Of a DNA stretch of 64,000 nt, positions 16,723 through 27,086 are shown piece after piece. The position numbers were made by a program, and so were the translations under genes. The stretch lies in the NCBI GenBank assembly GCA_964344255.1, contig CAYFMQ010000004.1, positions 124,001 to 188,000 on the forward strand, written 5' to 3'. Within the stretch, counting starts at the first letter, position 1, and each line of letters opens with the position of its first letter. Below the pieces are notes generated by a model. It searched no databases. It worked only from the letters and a program-made list of their open reading frames with translations, and was not told where the DNA came from. Origin of the DNA: JAJFIE01 sp964344255. Its GTDB lineage: Bacteria; Pseudomonadota; Alphaproteobacteria; Rhodospirillales; Casp-alpha2.

Positions 16723-18297
16723 TCAGGCGTTGTCTGATGGCAGGTTGACACTGACGGTCAAACCGCCTTGGGGACGATTATTCAGGGTTATATCTCCCCC
16801 ATGGGAGCGGACGATGGTTCTTGCAATGGCAAGTCCCAGCCCAATCCCGCCGGTATCTCTGGACCGGGATTGTTCCATGCGGACAAAAGGTTCGAACACT
16901 CTCTCAAAATCCTCTTCCGGAATCCCCGGCCCATTGTCGTCAATGTCAATGCGCATGCCAGTATCGGTTTGTGATAGCTTCACAGTGACTTCTCCGCCGT
17001 ATTGAATGGCGTTCTCAACCAGGTTTCTTATGGCGCGTTTCAGCCCGAAGGGCCTGCATCGGAAGGAGAACGGGCCGGGATTATCAAACATAACAGGCCG
17101 GCCTAGATCCTGGAAATCGAGCACGATGCTTTCAATCAAGGCGGACAGGTCGACGTCCCGGGTTTCCTCGTTCGAGGCGTCTTCACGGGCAAATGCCAGC
17201 GTCGCTTCGGTCATGCGCTTCATTTCTTCGAGCGTTTCCAGGATTTTTTCCTTCGTTTCACCATCTTCCAGCATTTCCGCGCGTAAGCGTAAAGATGTCA
17301 GAGGTGTGCGCAGGTCATGGCTGATGGCGGCCAGCATGCGTGTCCGGTCATCGACAAAGCGCTTGAGCCTGTCCTTCATATGGTTGAAGGCTGCCGTGGT
17401 TTGGCGGATTTCAGCAGGTCCTGTCTCGTCGAGCGGCGGGATGTCTTCACCACGACCTAATGTTTCTGCTGCGCTTGCCAGGCTTTTAAGCGGACGCGTC
17501 AGCCGACGCAGCATAAGAAACGTCACCAGGCAAACGGCAATCCCCACAAGGCCAACTGTCAGAAGGGATGCTCGGGCCAGGCCCTGTTGCGGTCTGAAGA
17601 CCCGATATTCGGCGTTCAGCCATTCGTAGTCGGATAGGCGGACGGAAAGTGTCAGGTTCGACGCATATCGCCCCTCACGCCAGTCCCATTCGGCAAGACG
17701 CTCACCATATTCGTCTTCATGATCATCGTGATCATCATGGTCGTATTCATGGTTATCGTCATCATCATGTTCGTATTCGTGGTCGTCGTCATCCTCCTCC
17801 TCATGCCAACGGCGTTCCGTGTGAAAGTCATCGTCGTCATCATGCCAAGGTCCATGATCGTGAGCATGGCGACGGAAGCTGTCATCATGCCACCAACGCC
17901 AGAAGCCATGCTCTTCAAAAGCCACCAGCACCTCGCCTTCGCTGCGTTCCAGCATTCGAGCCAATCTACGTGCGAAAAGGTTGGAAGTGTTGGCCGCATC
18001 AGCGGAATCCAGCGCACTTTCACGCTCCACACGGAAACGAAGTTGAAATGTGCTGGCTGCATCTGCGATTTTCTGGCGACGCTCGCCTGGCGTTTCTTCC
18101 AGCACCCAGAGGATAGAAGCCGTGCGGGCCATGATCTGATCGCGCTGGGCGGAGGCAATCGCGCCATATCGCTCGTCGGCTAAAATCAGGAAGCTAATGA
18201 TATGGGCGATAATGAGAGCCGCCAGCAACGACAGCATCAACTGACCGCTCAGGCTGCGGGGGAAGAAGCGGCTGAAGGGGGATCGCTTCTCACTCAT
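16723..18297 (-). CDS. sensor histidine kinase with a His/Asp-rich periplasmic segment
   Basis: The 524-residue kinase has a first membrane helix at about 18-40, a periplasmic sensor of about 200 residues and a second helix near 245-265. HAMP, HisKA (ISHDLRTPLTSLR, phospho-His about 324) and HATPase_c (NLVENAIQYGG, DNGPGIP, GIGLGLAIA) domains follow. The sensor carries an unusual low-complexity run of about 75 residues made mostly of His, Asp and Glu (roughly 135-215), likely to bind divalent metal ions. It overlaps the response regulator by 4 bp (ATGA). The neighbouring divergent genes encode an EF-hand protein and a cytochrome b561, pointing to a Ca2+ or transition-metal signal. Confidence 0.93.
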   Translation of the reverse strand: MSEKRSPFSRFFPRSLSGQLMLSLLAALIIAHIISFLILADERYGAIASAQRDQIMARTASILWVLEETPGERRQKIADAASTFQLRFRVERESALDSADAANTSNLFARRLARMLERSEGEVLVAFEEHGFWRWWHDDSFRRHAHDHGPWHDDDDDFHTERRWHEEEDDDDHEYEHDDDDNHEYDHDDHDDHEDEYGERLAEWDWREGRYASNLTLSVRLSDYEWLNAEYRVFRPQQGLARASLLTVGLVGIAVCLVTFLMLRRLTRPLKSLASAAETLGRGEDIPPLDETGPAEIRQTTAAFNHMKDRLKRFVDDRTRMLAAISHDLRTPLTSLRLRAEMLEDGETKEKILETLEEMKRMTEATLAFAREDASNEETRDVDLSALIESIVLDFQDLGRPVMFDNPGPFSFRCRPFGLKRAIRNLVENAIQYGGEVTVKLSQTDTGMRIDIDDNGPGIPEEDFERVFEPFVRMEQSRSRDTGGIGLGLAIARTIVRSHGGDITLNNRPQGGLTVSVNLPSDNA

Positions 18298-19034
18298 TCT
18301 TCTTTTACCTCAACCGTGAGAGAGTAACCGCCGCCCCAATGGGTCTTGATCAGTTCAGGCTTTTTCGGATTCTTTTCGATTTTTTTACGAAGCCGGCTGA
18401 TCTGGTTGTCGATGCTGCGGTCGAACAGATTGGCTTCGCGTCCCCGGGTGATATCCAGCAACTGATCCCGGCTTAAAACCAGTCCGGGGCGTTCCAGGAA
18501 AGCGACCAGCAGCTGGAACTCACCCGTGCTGAGGGGGATGTCCACGCCATCCTGGCCGGTAAGCGCCTGGCGTCCCGTGTCCAGCACCCAGTCCCCGAAC
18601 CGGAGGAGGTTTGACGACGGTTTCTCCCTGGATGGTGGCAAGGCCTCAGTGCGCCGGATAACCGACTTTATACGAGCAAGTAACTCACGGGGATTGAAGG
18701 GCTTGGTGAGATAGTCGTCGGCTCCCATTTCAAGGCCGACGATCCTGTCGGTGTCTTCGGCCATGGCCGTCAGCAGGATAATGGGCAGCCGCGTGTTGGC
18801 CCGCAGAACCCGGCACAGGCTCAGTCCATCTTCTCCTGGCATCATGATGTCGAGCACCACAAGGTCGATAGCCGCAGACTTGAGAGCCCGCCGGGCAGAT
18901 TGCGTATTCTCGGCAAGCGTTACGCGATAGCCGTGTTCAACTAGATAGGCTTTCAAGGCATCCCGTATTTCCTGATGGTCGTCCACCACCAGCAGGTGCG
19001 GGCCTTCTGCAGGGCTGTGGTCATGCGTCTTCAT
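18294..19034 (-). CDS. OmpR/PhoB-family response regulator
   Basis: This 246-residue regulator has a receiver domain (LLVVDDHQEIRDALKAYL, phospho-Asp in DLVVLDIMMPGEDG, KPF at the switch Lys) and a C-terminal winged helix (LSTGEFQLLVAFLERPG, RSIDNQISRLRKKIE). I chose the ATG at 19034 over a TTG at 19085; the latter would add 17 residues without homologous character. The kinase gene follows with a 4-bp overlap. A tandem 10-bp repeat at 19075-19094 sits just upstream and is the obvious candidate operator, suggesting autoregulation and control of the divergent EF-hand gene. Confidence 0.93.
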   Translation of the reverse strand: MKTHDHSPAEGPHLLVVDDHQEIRDALKAYLVEHGYRVTLAENTQSARRALKSAAIDLVVLDIMMPGEDGLSLCRVLRANTRLPIILLTAMAEDTDRIVGLEMGADDYLTKPFNPRELLARIKSVIRRTEALPPSREKPSSNLLRFGDWVLDTGRQALTGQDGVDIPLSTGEFQLLVAFLERPGLVLSRDQLLDITRGREANLFDRSIDNQISRLRKKIEKNPKKPELIKTHWGGGYSLTVEVKEE

Positions 19035-19074
19035 GGGCCTAATATGCACATCTGGAAGACCAATGCCTGATAAA

Positions 19075-19094
19075 AAATGTATCAAAATGTATCA
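19075..19094. promoter_or_regulatory. tandem 10-bp direct repeat, candidate response-regulator operator
   Basis: The sequence AAATGTATCA occurs twice head to tail. Direct repeats with a one-turn period are the usual recognition pattern of OmpR/PhoB-type regulators. The site lies between the regulator gene and the divergent EF-hand gene, so it could control both. Confidence 0.6.
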
Positions 19095-19244
19095 CGTCCC
19101 CCAATCGCCACACTCGGCGACAATACAGGGGGTCGGTTGGCAAACTCTCGTGACATCTTTCCTGTTTATTGATGGCGTTCATTCGTTGCCCGGATCCTTC
19201 CGGGTAATGACCTCGAAGAAGATTTACTGGAAAGGATTTGAAAG

Positions 19245-19907
19245 ATGGCTGACGAAAACAATACGGAACTGAATACTGAAAATACCCCTGCTGAGAAAAA
19301 GCGGTGTAACCGTAAGACCTCTCATAAAATCATGCTTGCTGGTGGCTTGGCTGTTGTCGTTGGCATTGCCGCTTTCGCCGGCGCTGCTCACTCATCTGGC
19401 TGGGGCGAACATGGATACGGTGAGCACGGATACGGCGGACATGGCCGGCAGGGCCACATGATGCAGATGTTCGATACGTTTGATGCAGACGGTGACCGCC
19501 GATTGACCAGAGCTGAAATGCATGACGCAAGGACCGCCCGTTTTAACGGTGCGGACAGCAATAATGACAAAGCCCTTTCCCTCGAGGAGTTTCAGGGTTT
19601 GTGGCTTGAATTCTTGCGCCCGCGCATGGTGGATAAATTCCAGATGCTCGATGAGAACGGCGATGCAAAGGTGACGGAGAAAGAATTCGCCAGGCCTTTC
19701 GATATGGCGCTGCGTTACATGGACCGCAACGACGACGGTGTGCTGGAAATGCGGGAAATGAAGCACAAGCGTCACTGGTACCACGACGACGATGATTATT
19801 ATGACGACGATGACCGTTACGAGCGCCGTTATGGCGATGACGATGATCGCTACGAATACCGTAACAGAAATGATGATGATCGTTACGATGACCGCGATGA
19901 CGATTAA
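19245..19907 (+). CDS. membrane-anchored EF-hand protein with acidic tail
   Basis: The 220-residue protein has a charged N-terminus, one membrane segment at about 29-48 and a Gly/His-rich stretch (53-71). Four canonical 12-residue EF-hand loops begin at about D80, D104, D136 and D160, each with Glu at position 12. A C-terminal tail (about 177-220) is built almost only of Asp, Tyr, Arg and Asn repeats. It should bind Ca2+ on the periplasmic side, and the tail may bind further cations. The start follows AAAGGA with good spacing. The cytochrome b561 gene follows 35 bp downstream, and the two-component genes are divergent. Confidence 0.88.
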   Translation: MADENNTELNTENTPAEKKRCNRKTSHKIMLAGGLAVVVGIAAFAGAAHSSGWGEHGYGEHGYGGHGRQGHMMQMFDTFDADGDRRLTRAEMHDARTARFNGADSNNDKALSLEEFQGLWLEFLRPRMVDKFQMLDENGDAKVTEKEFARPFDMALRYMDRNDDGVLEMREMKHKRHWYHDDDDYYDDDDRYERRYGDDDDRYEYRNRNDDDRYDDRDDD

Positions 19908-19942
19908 GCCTGATCCCGTTTGAAACCGGAAAGGAGCAAACA

Positions 19943-20479
19943 ATGAAGATCAGGGACCATGACAGTGGTTACGGTCTGGTTTCAAAATGCCTGCATTGGG
20001 CGGCGGCGGGCTTGCTCGTCGCCCTTGCAGCGCTTGGCTGGGCTGCGGATGATCTGCCCAAAACCGGCCAGTCGGGACTGATGGGGCTTCATATGTCGCT
20101 AGGGATTGGTTTTCTGGGCATCGTGAGCGCCCGCATCCTTTGGCGCTTGTGGCAGGGTTGGCCTGATTTCCAGGAAAGGGAAGCGTTTCTGATCGAGAAG
20201 ATAGGGCGCCTAGTTCATCTTGTCCTGTTGGGACTCATGGTGTTGATACCGCTGAGCGGTTGGATGATCGTCTCCGCTGCAGGACATGATTTAACTTTCT
20301 TCGGATTGATTGCTCTGCCGCCGATATCACCGGTTAGTCATTTCCTTGAAGAAGGAGCGGAAGAGGTCCATGAGGTATTGGTAACCGTCATCCTCTTCCT
20401 CGCAGGTCTGCATGTTCTTGCGGCGTTGAAGCACCGCTTCATCGACAGGGACGGCGTGCTTCAGCGGATGACCGGCTAG
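19943..20479 (+). CDS. cytochrome b561 family protein
   Basis: The 178-residue protein has four predicted membrane helices and conserved His residues in the expected places: CLHWAAAGL in helix 1, GLHMSLG in helix 2, LVHLVLLG in helix 3, and VHEVLV and LHVLAALKH in helix 4. These can ligate two b-type haems. Family members move electrons between membrane quinol and periplasmic acceptors. It is the second gene behind the EF-hand gene, preceded by GGAGCAA, so probably in one transcript controlled by the divergent two-component system. Confidence 0.9.
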   Translation: MKIRDHDSGYGLVSKCLHWAAAGLLVALAALGWAADDLPKTGQSGLMGLHMSLGIGFLGIVSARILWRLWQGWPDFQEREAFLIEKIGRLVHLVLLGLMVLIPLSGWMIVSAAGHDLTFFGLIALPPISPVSHFLEEGAEEVHEVLVTVILFLAGLHVLAALKHRFIDRDGVLQRMTG

Positions 20480-20500
20480 CTATCCACCACTTCTTCCGAA

Positions 20501-22534
20501 TTATCGAAGCGCGGCGGCGATGTTGCCACCATCGACGGTGACAACCGCCGCCGTGGTGCTTTCAGCGAGAGCCAGATCGACGAAGGCCTGCGCTACGTCT
20601 TCCGCTGTGACTTCCTTCTTTAGCAGATTGCCGCCCATGTAATCGGCCTCGCTCACGCCCCGGGCTTTTGACCGTGATGCGATCATCCTGTCATCCAACA
20701 GGCCGGAGCGGATCCGGTCCGCATTGACTGCGTTGGAGCGAATGCCGTCGCTCCCATGATCCAGGGCGTACTGACGCATGAGGAAAAGCGTCGCCGCCTT
20801 GGGCAGGCCATAGGGGCCGAAGTTCTGACCCGGATTGACCGCTTGTTTGGACGTGTTGAACAGCAGGCAGCCGCCGGTCCCCTGGGCCCGCATGATATCG
20901 ACGGCCTTCTGCGCAACGCTTTGGTGGGCCCAGAAGTTGAGCTCGAAACTGTTTCTCAGCGTTTCATTATCAACGTCACCGATGCGACCCTGCCAGGCTG
21001 CGCCTGCATTGGACACCACGATATCGACGCCGCCATAGGTCTCGCACACCCAATCGAAAGCGCTTTGCACCGAGATCGGATCGGTGACGTCACAACGAAC
21101 CGCCAGTCCGCCGATGGTTTCGGCGACACGGGCGGCGGCCTTGCCGTCCATGTCCAACACGGCCACTTCCGCGCCTTGCTCTTTAAAAGCATTCGCCGTG
21201 GCTGCACCGATGCCGGAGCCTGCGCCGGTCACTGCCACGATTTTACGTGCCAGCGGTTTCTCCATACCCTTGCCAAGCTTGGCCTGCTCCAGCGACCAGT
21301 ACTCGATATCGAAAATGTCCTTTTCCGGGATAACGGCATAGGACCCCATTGCCTCGGCGTTCAGGATCACATCCACGTTGTTTTCCGCCAGATCGGCGGC
21401 CACGGCGGCTGCCTTGGCGTTGGCGCCCAGTCCAAACAGTCCCAATCCCGGAACAAGAATGATCCTGGGCATGGGGTCCAGTTCCGTCTTTTTTGTTTTC
21501 TGACGGGCGTTGTTTCGTTTGAAATAAGTGTGATAGGCGGCTTCGTAATCGGCGACAGCCTTTTTGACGCCTGAACTGAACGCATCCAGATTATCATGGG
21601 CAGGGGAAGGCACGATCAGGGCCAGATGCTTGGTGCGAATGACATGATCAGGCGTCACCGTTCCCTGTTGAGCGTAACGTTTCAGGTTCCTGCCATTCAC
21701 GAAGGTGCGAATGTTTTGTGACGTGCGAAAGTCCAGCACCATGGGTTTGCTGTTGTGCGTCGTCGCTCCACGTAGAATTGGAGCGACTTCGGCCACGCTG
21801 GCGAGTTGTTTCGGCAGTTTGACGGCATGAATAGTCTTGCGGCGGTTCGCCTTGATGTGTTTTTCGGCCATGTTGACCAGTTTGATCATGCGTCCGTAAG
21901 CCTGTTTCGCCGTGCTGCCGAAACTGAAGATGCCGTGCTTGAGAAGAATCAGGCCCTCGACCTTGGGATTTTCATCGAACACTTGCTTGGCTTTTTTCGC
22001 CAGCGCAAAGCCCGGCATGATGTAGGGTACGTATCCCACCTTGTCTCCGAATACCTTGCGGCAGATCGCCTCGCCGTTTGGCTGGTCGGTGAGTGCCAGA
22101 ACCGCATTGGCGTGGGTATGGTCGATGAACTTGTGGGGCAGGAAGGCGTGCAGCAGGGTTTCGACGGAAGGATTGGGTGAGGATGAATCCAGCAGGTTAA
22201 CCCGTTGGGCATTCACCATGTCCTCATCGCTCAATTTCCTGAAGCGGATAATTTCCTGCAAGGGGGCGAGTCTGACGGCAGGCAATCCCGGCGGCTCGAT
22301 GTCGCCCATGTCCCAGCCGCTGCCCTTGACACAGAGCACTTCCGTTTCTTGGCCCAGGAAATCCTTCGCCGTGGTCTTGACCGACGTATTGCCGCCACCG
22401 TGCAGAACCAGCTTCGGCTCGCCGCCCAGCAGGCGCGTCGTATAGACCCTTAAGGCAAGATCCTCGTTCACGCCCTCTTTTGCATAACGGCGGATGGCGG
22501 CTTTGGCGTCCTTGTCGGACCACAGATTCTTCAT
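20501..22534 (-). CDS. bifunctional class II aldolase / short-chain dehydrogenase
   Basis: The 677-residue protein joins an N-terminal class II aldolase domain (HGGGNTSVK at about 41-49, zinc-binding HTHAN near 138, KHGIFSFG near 196) to a C-terminal SDR domain. The latter has AVTGAGSGIGAATA at about 434 and a YGLPKAAT active-site segment near 597. Fusions of this kind act on sugar phosphates or hydroxy-acids, as in rhamnose or fucose breakdown, but many have no assigned substrate. No sugar pathway genes accompany it. A dioxygenase gene ends just upstream on the same strand (21 bp), so both may serve one catabolic route. Confidence 0.88.
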   Translation of the reverse strand: MKNLWSDKDAKAAIRRYAKEGVNEDLALRVYTTRLLGGEPKLVLHGGGNTSVKTTAKDFLGQETEVLCVKGSGWDMGDIEPPGLPAVRLAPLQEIIRFRKLSDEDMVNAQRVNLLDSSSPNPSVETLLHAFLPHKFIDHTHANAVLALTDQPNGEAICRKVFGDKVGYVPYIMPGFALAKKAKQVFDENPKVEGLILLKHGIFSFGSTAKQAYGRMIKLVNMAEKHIKANRRKTIHAVKLPKQLASVAEVAPILRGATTHNSKPMVLDFRTSQNIRTFVNGRNLKRYAQQGTVTPDHVIRTKHLALIVPSPAHDNLDAFSSGVKKAVADYEAAYHTYFKRNNARQKTKKTELDPMPRIILVPGLGLFGLGANAKAAAVAADLAENNVDVILNAEAMGSYAVIPEKDIFDIEYWSLEQAKLGKGMEKPLARKIVAVTGAGSGIGAATANAFKEQGAEVAVLDMDGKAAARVAETIGGLAVRCDVTDPISVQSAFDWVCETYGGVDIVVSNAGAAWQGRIGDVDNETLRNSFELNFWAHQSVAQKAVDIMRAQGTGGCLLFNTSKQAVNPGQNFGPYGLPKAATLFLMRQYALDHGSDGIRSNAVNADRIRSGLLDDRMIASRSKARGVSEADYMGGNLLKKEVTAEDVAQAFVDLALAESTTAAVVTVDGGNIAAALR

Positions 22535-22555
22535 CAGGTTACTCGTATGTTTTGT

Positions 22556-23452
22556 TCAGGCAGTTGGTGGTGGCGTCAATCGCCAGTCGTCCGCCAATAT
22601 AGCGGGTGCGTCCTTGATGCCAAGCCGCCAGAGCAGACGGGCATCATGGGAGCCGGTGGTGAAGCCGATGGGAAGGGCGCAGTGCAGGGTTTGGAATTGA
22701 TCAATCAACGTTACGTCATTGATATCGTAACGGTGCTTGTAGGTATAATCAGTTTTCAGGACATGTTCTTTCAACATGCGCAGAAGTTCGCCGGCCTCTT
22801 CGTCCGCCATGCCTTCAATGCCGGTGGCAAATCCGGTGACAGCGTAGAGCGATTTGCGTCCCGTATGAGGGTGGCTGAGAACCAGCGGATGCCTGACCGG
22901 GGCCATCTTGTCTTGCTGTTCTTTTGTCCTTAAGGGCGGTGCGGCGGCCGTGGCGTAGCTGTCGCCTCCGGCCGTATAGTGATGCTTCACGACTAGCCCG
23001 TCGATGCGTTCTTTCGTTGCCTGATCCAGCTCCTCATAGGCCCCGTAGAGATCGCAGAGCAGGGTTTCGCCACCCTTTTCAGGCATGGCGACAGTGTAAA
23101 GCGAGATGATGCTGACAGGATTCTGCTCGTAAACCTGGTCCGAATGCCAGAAGGTCGCACCGTTCCTAACGCGCTCATCCTTGTCCCGTTCCTGCGTGTT
23201 GCCGATGGCCTCGATTTCCGGATAGCCGGCGAGGCGCAGGTGTTCCAGCGGGTGCTGGTCAGGCTTGCCGATTTTTTGGCCGAAAGACAGATAGGCGTCT
23301 TCGCTCAAGTACTGGTCCTTGATGACAACGATCCGGTGTTCGTAGAGCGCCTGCAAGAGGGCAAGAATGGTTTTGTCGGACAGGTCCGTGGCGAGATCAA
23401 CTCCATGAACCGTAACACCGAACGATGCGCCTGCGATCGGTTTCAGTTCCAT
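22556..23452 (-). CDS. TauD/TfdA family Fe(II)/2-oxoglutarate-dependent dioxygenase
   Basis: The 298-residue protein has the TauD fold. The facial-triad HxD is in FWHSDQVY near 110-117, the distal His is in TLHCALPIGF near 263, and the 2-oxoglutarate-binding Arg is in ARLLWR about 14 residues later. It should hydroxylate an organic acid, sulfonate or aryloxy compound. Given Xsc and omega-aminotransferase nearby, taurine is possible, but taurine dioxygenase would make Xsc unnecessary, and the family also acts on many carboxylates. It is on the same strand as, and close to, the aldolase/dehydrogenase gene. Confidence 0.88.
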   Translation of the reverse strand: MELKPIAGASFGVTVHGVDLATDLSDKTILALLQALYEHRIVVIKDQYLSEDAYLSFGQKIGKPDQHPLEHLRLAGYPEIEAIGNTQERDKDERVRNGATFWHSDQVYEQNPVSIISLYTVAMPEKGGETLLCDLYGAYEELDQATKERIDGLVVKHHYTAGGDSYATAAAPPLRTKEQQDKMAPVRHPLVLSHPHTGRKSLYAVTGFATGIEGMADEEAGELLRMLKEHVLKTDYTYKHRYDINDVTLIDQFQTLHCALPIGFTTGSHDARLLWRLGIKDAPAILADDWRLTPPPTA

Positions 23453-23477
23453 CTTCCCTCCAGAACTGACCTTGTTT

Positions 23478-23927
23478 TCAGTCTGCTTCTCTATTGTAGG
23501 AAGCCAGAAATTCGTGGTGTTCAGCCCGCCACTGTCTGAGCTTTATGATTTCCGTTAACGCCTTGCAGACAAACATTGGTGAAATCAGAATCAACACGAT
23601 TGTAGCGACCATCAGAACCGTCGTGATATTGACTGCGCCCCCTGCTTCAGGCTGTTGACCGGTTTCCTGGCCCTTGATGACGGTAAAGCCGTCATCTTCA
23701 TAGGACTTGATGACCTCCGCCGTTTCATCCTCGTCCACGTAGACGGTTTTCGGCGGTTCCTCGTGCGTCATGGCCTCGTTCAGAAGCCAGGCCCCTGAAG
23801 CAAGAAAAAGCAGGATAAGAACGCCAATGGCGATAAAGCGGTCCCTGATCTCATTGTCGAACCACTTCTCATGACCCTTGGACAGGATCAGGCGCAGATT
23901 ATCGTCCTTGACCGGCAAACGTTGCAT
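23478..23927 (-). CDS. hypothetical two-helix membrane protein
   Basis: I do not recognise this 149-residue protein. It has a basic N-terminal stretch, a membrane helix at about 32-51, an acidic loop of about 45 residues (VYVDEDETAEV), and a second membrane helix at about 98-120 with a short charged C-terminus. Both ends are therefore probably cytoplasmic. It precedes the dioxygenase gene by 25 bp on the same strand and is separated from mmsA by a terminator. No function can be proposed. Confidence 0.75.
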   Translation of the reverse strand: MQRLPVKDDNLRLILSKGHEKWFDNEIRDRFIAIGVLILLFLASGAWLLNEAMTHEEPPKTVYVDEDETAEVIKSYEDDGFTVIKGQETGQQPEAGGAVNITTVLMVATIVLILISPMFVCKALTEIIKLRQWRAEHHEFLASYNREAD

Positions 23928-23950
23928 GGCGGCATCTTATCCGTAATGGC

Positions 23951-23990
23951 TGAAAAAGAAAACGGCGGCTCTCATTTAGAGGCCGCCGCT
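23951..23990 (-). terminator. rho-independent terminator after mmsA
   Basis: Read on the minus strand, a GGCGGC-rich stem with one bulge and a short loop is followed by GTTTTCTTTTT. It sits 25 bp past the mmsA stop. Confidence 0.7.
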
Positions 23991-24014
23991 TGCATTTGTT
24001 TATCTGGACTTCGT

Positions 24015-25520
<1,506 letters not shown>

Positions 25521-25657
25521 AATAGTCTTCCAGTTGCAGACCGGCAGCCCGTTGCCGCCGGTTCAAAATTCAATCGATTGATATCTTACTATAGGGCGAA
25601 GGGCCGGCTGCTTTCCAGCATGCCGACCCGTAACCGCATATTCATCGTCACTGACGA

Positions 25658-26968
25658 TCAGATGGCTTCGAGGGTCTTGCGAAGCGTATCGATCATCTCG
25701 TCAACGTGACTCTTCTCGGCTATGAAGGCCGGGGCGACGATACCGGTGTCGCCGGTGAACTTCACGTGCATGCCGTTCCAGAACAGATCCTTCTGGGTCT
25801 GGGTGCCGAGAGCGCCCGGATTGCTCTTGGGCTTCAGTTCGACGGCGCCGAGCAGGCCGATGCCACGGATGTCCTTGATGCAGTCCAGGTCCTGAAGGCT
25901 GAACAGGCCGTCGAGGAAGTAATCCGACATGTTGGCAGCCGCCTCAAACAGGTTCTCGTTCTCGTAGGCGTCCTGAACCACGATACCGGCGGCGCAGGCA
26001 GCCGGATGGCCGGAGTAGGTATAGCCGTGGAAGAACTCGATGGCGTTTTCCGGTGCGGCGTTGCAGATGGTTTCGTAAACCTCGTCCTTGACGCAGACGC
26101 CACCCATGGGCTGCGAACCGTTGGTCAAGGCTTTCGCCATGGTCATCAGGTCCGGCGTGACACCGAACGTGTCTGCGGCAAAGGCGTTGCCTGTGCGGCC
26201 GAAGCCGGTGATGACTTCGTCGAATACCAGCAGGATGCCGTGCTCGTCGCAGATTTCACGCAGGCGTTCCAGGTAGCCCTTCGGCGGCACCAGGACGCCA
26301 GTGGAGCCAGCGACAGGCTCGACGAAGACGGCGGCGATTGTCGAACCACCATAAGTCTCGCAGAAACGCTGCAGGTCGTTGGCCAGTTCCGCACCGTTTT
26401 CAGGTTGACCGCGAACGAACAGTTCTTCCGGGCTCCAGGTGTGGCGCATGGTGACGACATTGGGCATGACGCCGGAGAAAGTTTCGCGGTTCTTGACCAT
26501 GCCGCTCAGGGAAACGCCGCCGATGTTGACGCCATGATAGGCGCGTTCGCGGGAAACGAAGCGGGTGCGTTGACCTTCGCCGCGGGCCCGGTGGTAGGCC
26601 ATGCACATCTTGAGCGCCGTGTCGATGGATTCGGAACCGGAGTTAACGAAGAACACGTGGTTCATGCCTTCCGGCGTGATGCGGGCCACCTTCTGGGCCA
26701 GCTCGAAAGAACCTGGTGTCGAGGTCATGAAGGGCGATGCGTAGTCGTTCAGCAGGAGCTGCTCATAAACCGCCTTGGCGATGTCTTCGCGGCCATGACC
26801 CAGCGGACAGCAGAACAGACCGGATGAGCCGTCGATAATGGTGCCGCCCTTGTGGTCGGTGAAATAGACGCCTTCGCCCTTGACGATCAGGCGGGGATTC
26901 TCTTTGAACTCGCGGTTCGAGGTGAATGGCATCCAGTGGTTTTCGAGATTGTTGGCGGTGTATTGCAT
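25658..26968 (-). CDS. class III omega-aminotransferase (beta-alanine--pyruvate type)
   Basis: The 436-residue protein is a fold-type I PLP enzyme of class III. It starts with LENHWMPFTSNREF, which is typical of beta-alanine:pyruvate aminotransferases. It has VNSGSESIDTALKM for cofactor phosphate, FDEVITGFGRTG with the PLP-ring Asp, and MTMAKALTNG with the Schiff-base Lys near 284. Such enzymes use beta-alanine, and some accept taurine or other omega-amines with pyruvate. The gene is divergent from a MocR regulator and upstream of mmsA. Paired TGCCAG repeats lie in the shared promoter region. Taurine:pyruvate transamination feeding Xsc is an alternative role. Confidence 0.88.
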   Translation of the reverse strand: MQYTANNLENHWMPFTSNREFKENPRLIVKGEGVYFTDHKGGTIIDGSSGLFCCPLGHGREDIAKAVYEQLLLNDYASPFMTSTPGSFELAQKVARITPEGMNHVFFVNSGSESIDTALKMCMAYHRARGEGQRTRFVSRERAYHGVNIGGVSLSGMVKNRETFSGVMPNVVTMRHTWSPEELFVRGQPENGAELANDLQRFCETYGGSTIAAVFVEPVAGSTGVLVPPKGYLERLREICDEHGILLVFDEVITGFGRTGNAFAADTFGVTPDLMTMAKALTNGSQPMGGVCVKDEVYETICNAAPENAIEFFHGYTYSGHPAACAAGIVVQDAYENENLFEAAANMSDYFLDGLFSLQDLDCIKDIRGIGLLGAVELKPKSNPGALGTQTQKDLFWNGMHVKFTGDTGIVAPAFIAEKSHVDEMIDTLRKTLEAI

Positions 26969-27086
26969 GACTTGTCCTCCACTGCGGGGAAACGGGTTAA
27001 ATTGTTTGGATGGTTTGCGGCGGAAATCGATTCTCCGCCATTCAATCCTGGCGAATAGCGTAGGGTTTTCGTAGCGTTTCCGATAG

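Noticed and set aside
17640..17900. DNA tandem repeat or microsatellite element
   Set aside because: The repeats are imperfect, in frame and coding; they are described as a protein low-complexity segment instead.
17719..18183. Plus-strand frame with a very hydrophobic Ile/Val/Met run
   Set aside because: It is the complement of the His/Asp-rich codons of the sensor kinase; GAT/CAT repeats read as Ile/Met/Val on the other strand.
19392..19943. Minus-strand frame resembling a multi-helix membrane protein
   Set aside because: It is antisense to the Asp-rich tail and EF-hands of the plus-strand gene; the hydrophobicity comes from GAC/GAT complements.
22556..23452. Taurine dioxygenase (tauD) as a firm call
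   Set aside because: The family motifs are present, but no tauABC transporter accompanies it and the family has many substrates; left as TauD/TfdA family.
25706..26827. Long plus-strand frame of 373 codons
   Set aside because: It is antisense to the omega-aminotransferase gene, which has full catalytic motifs.
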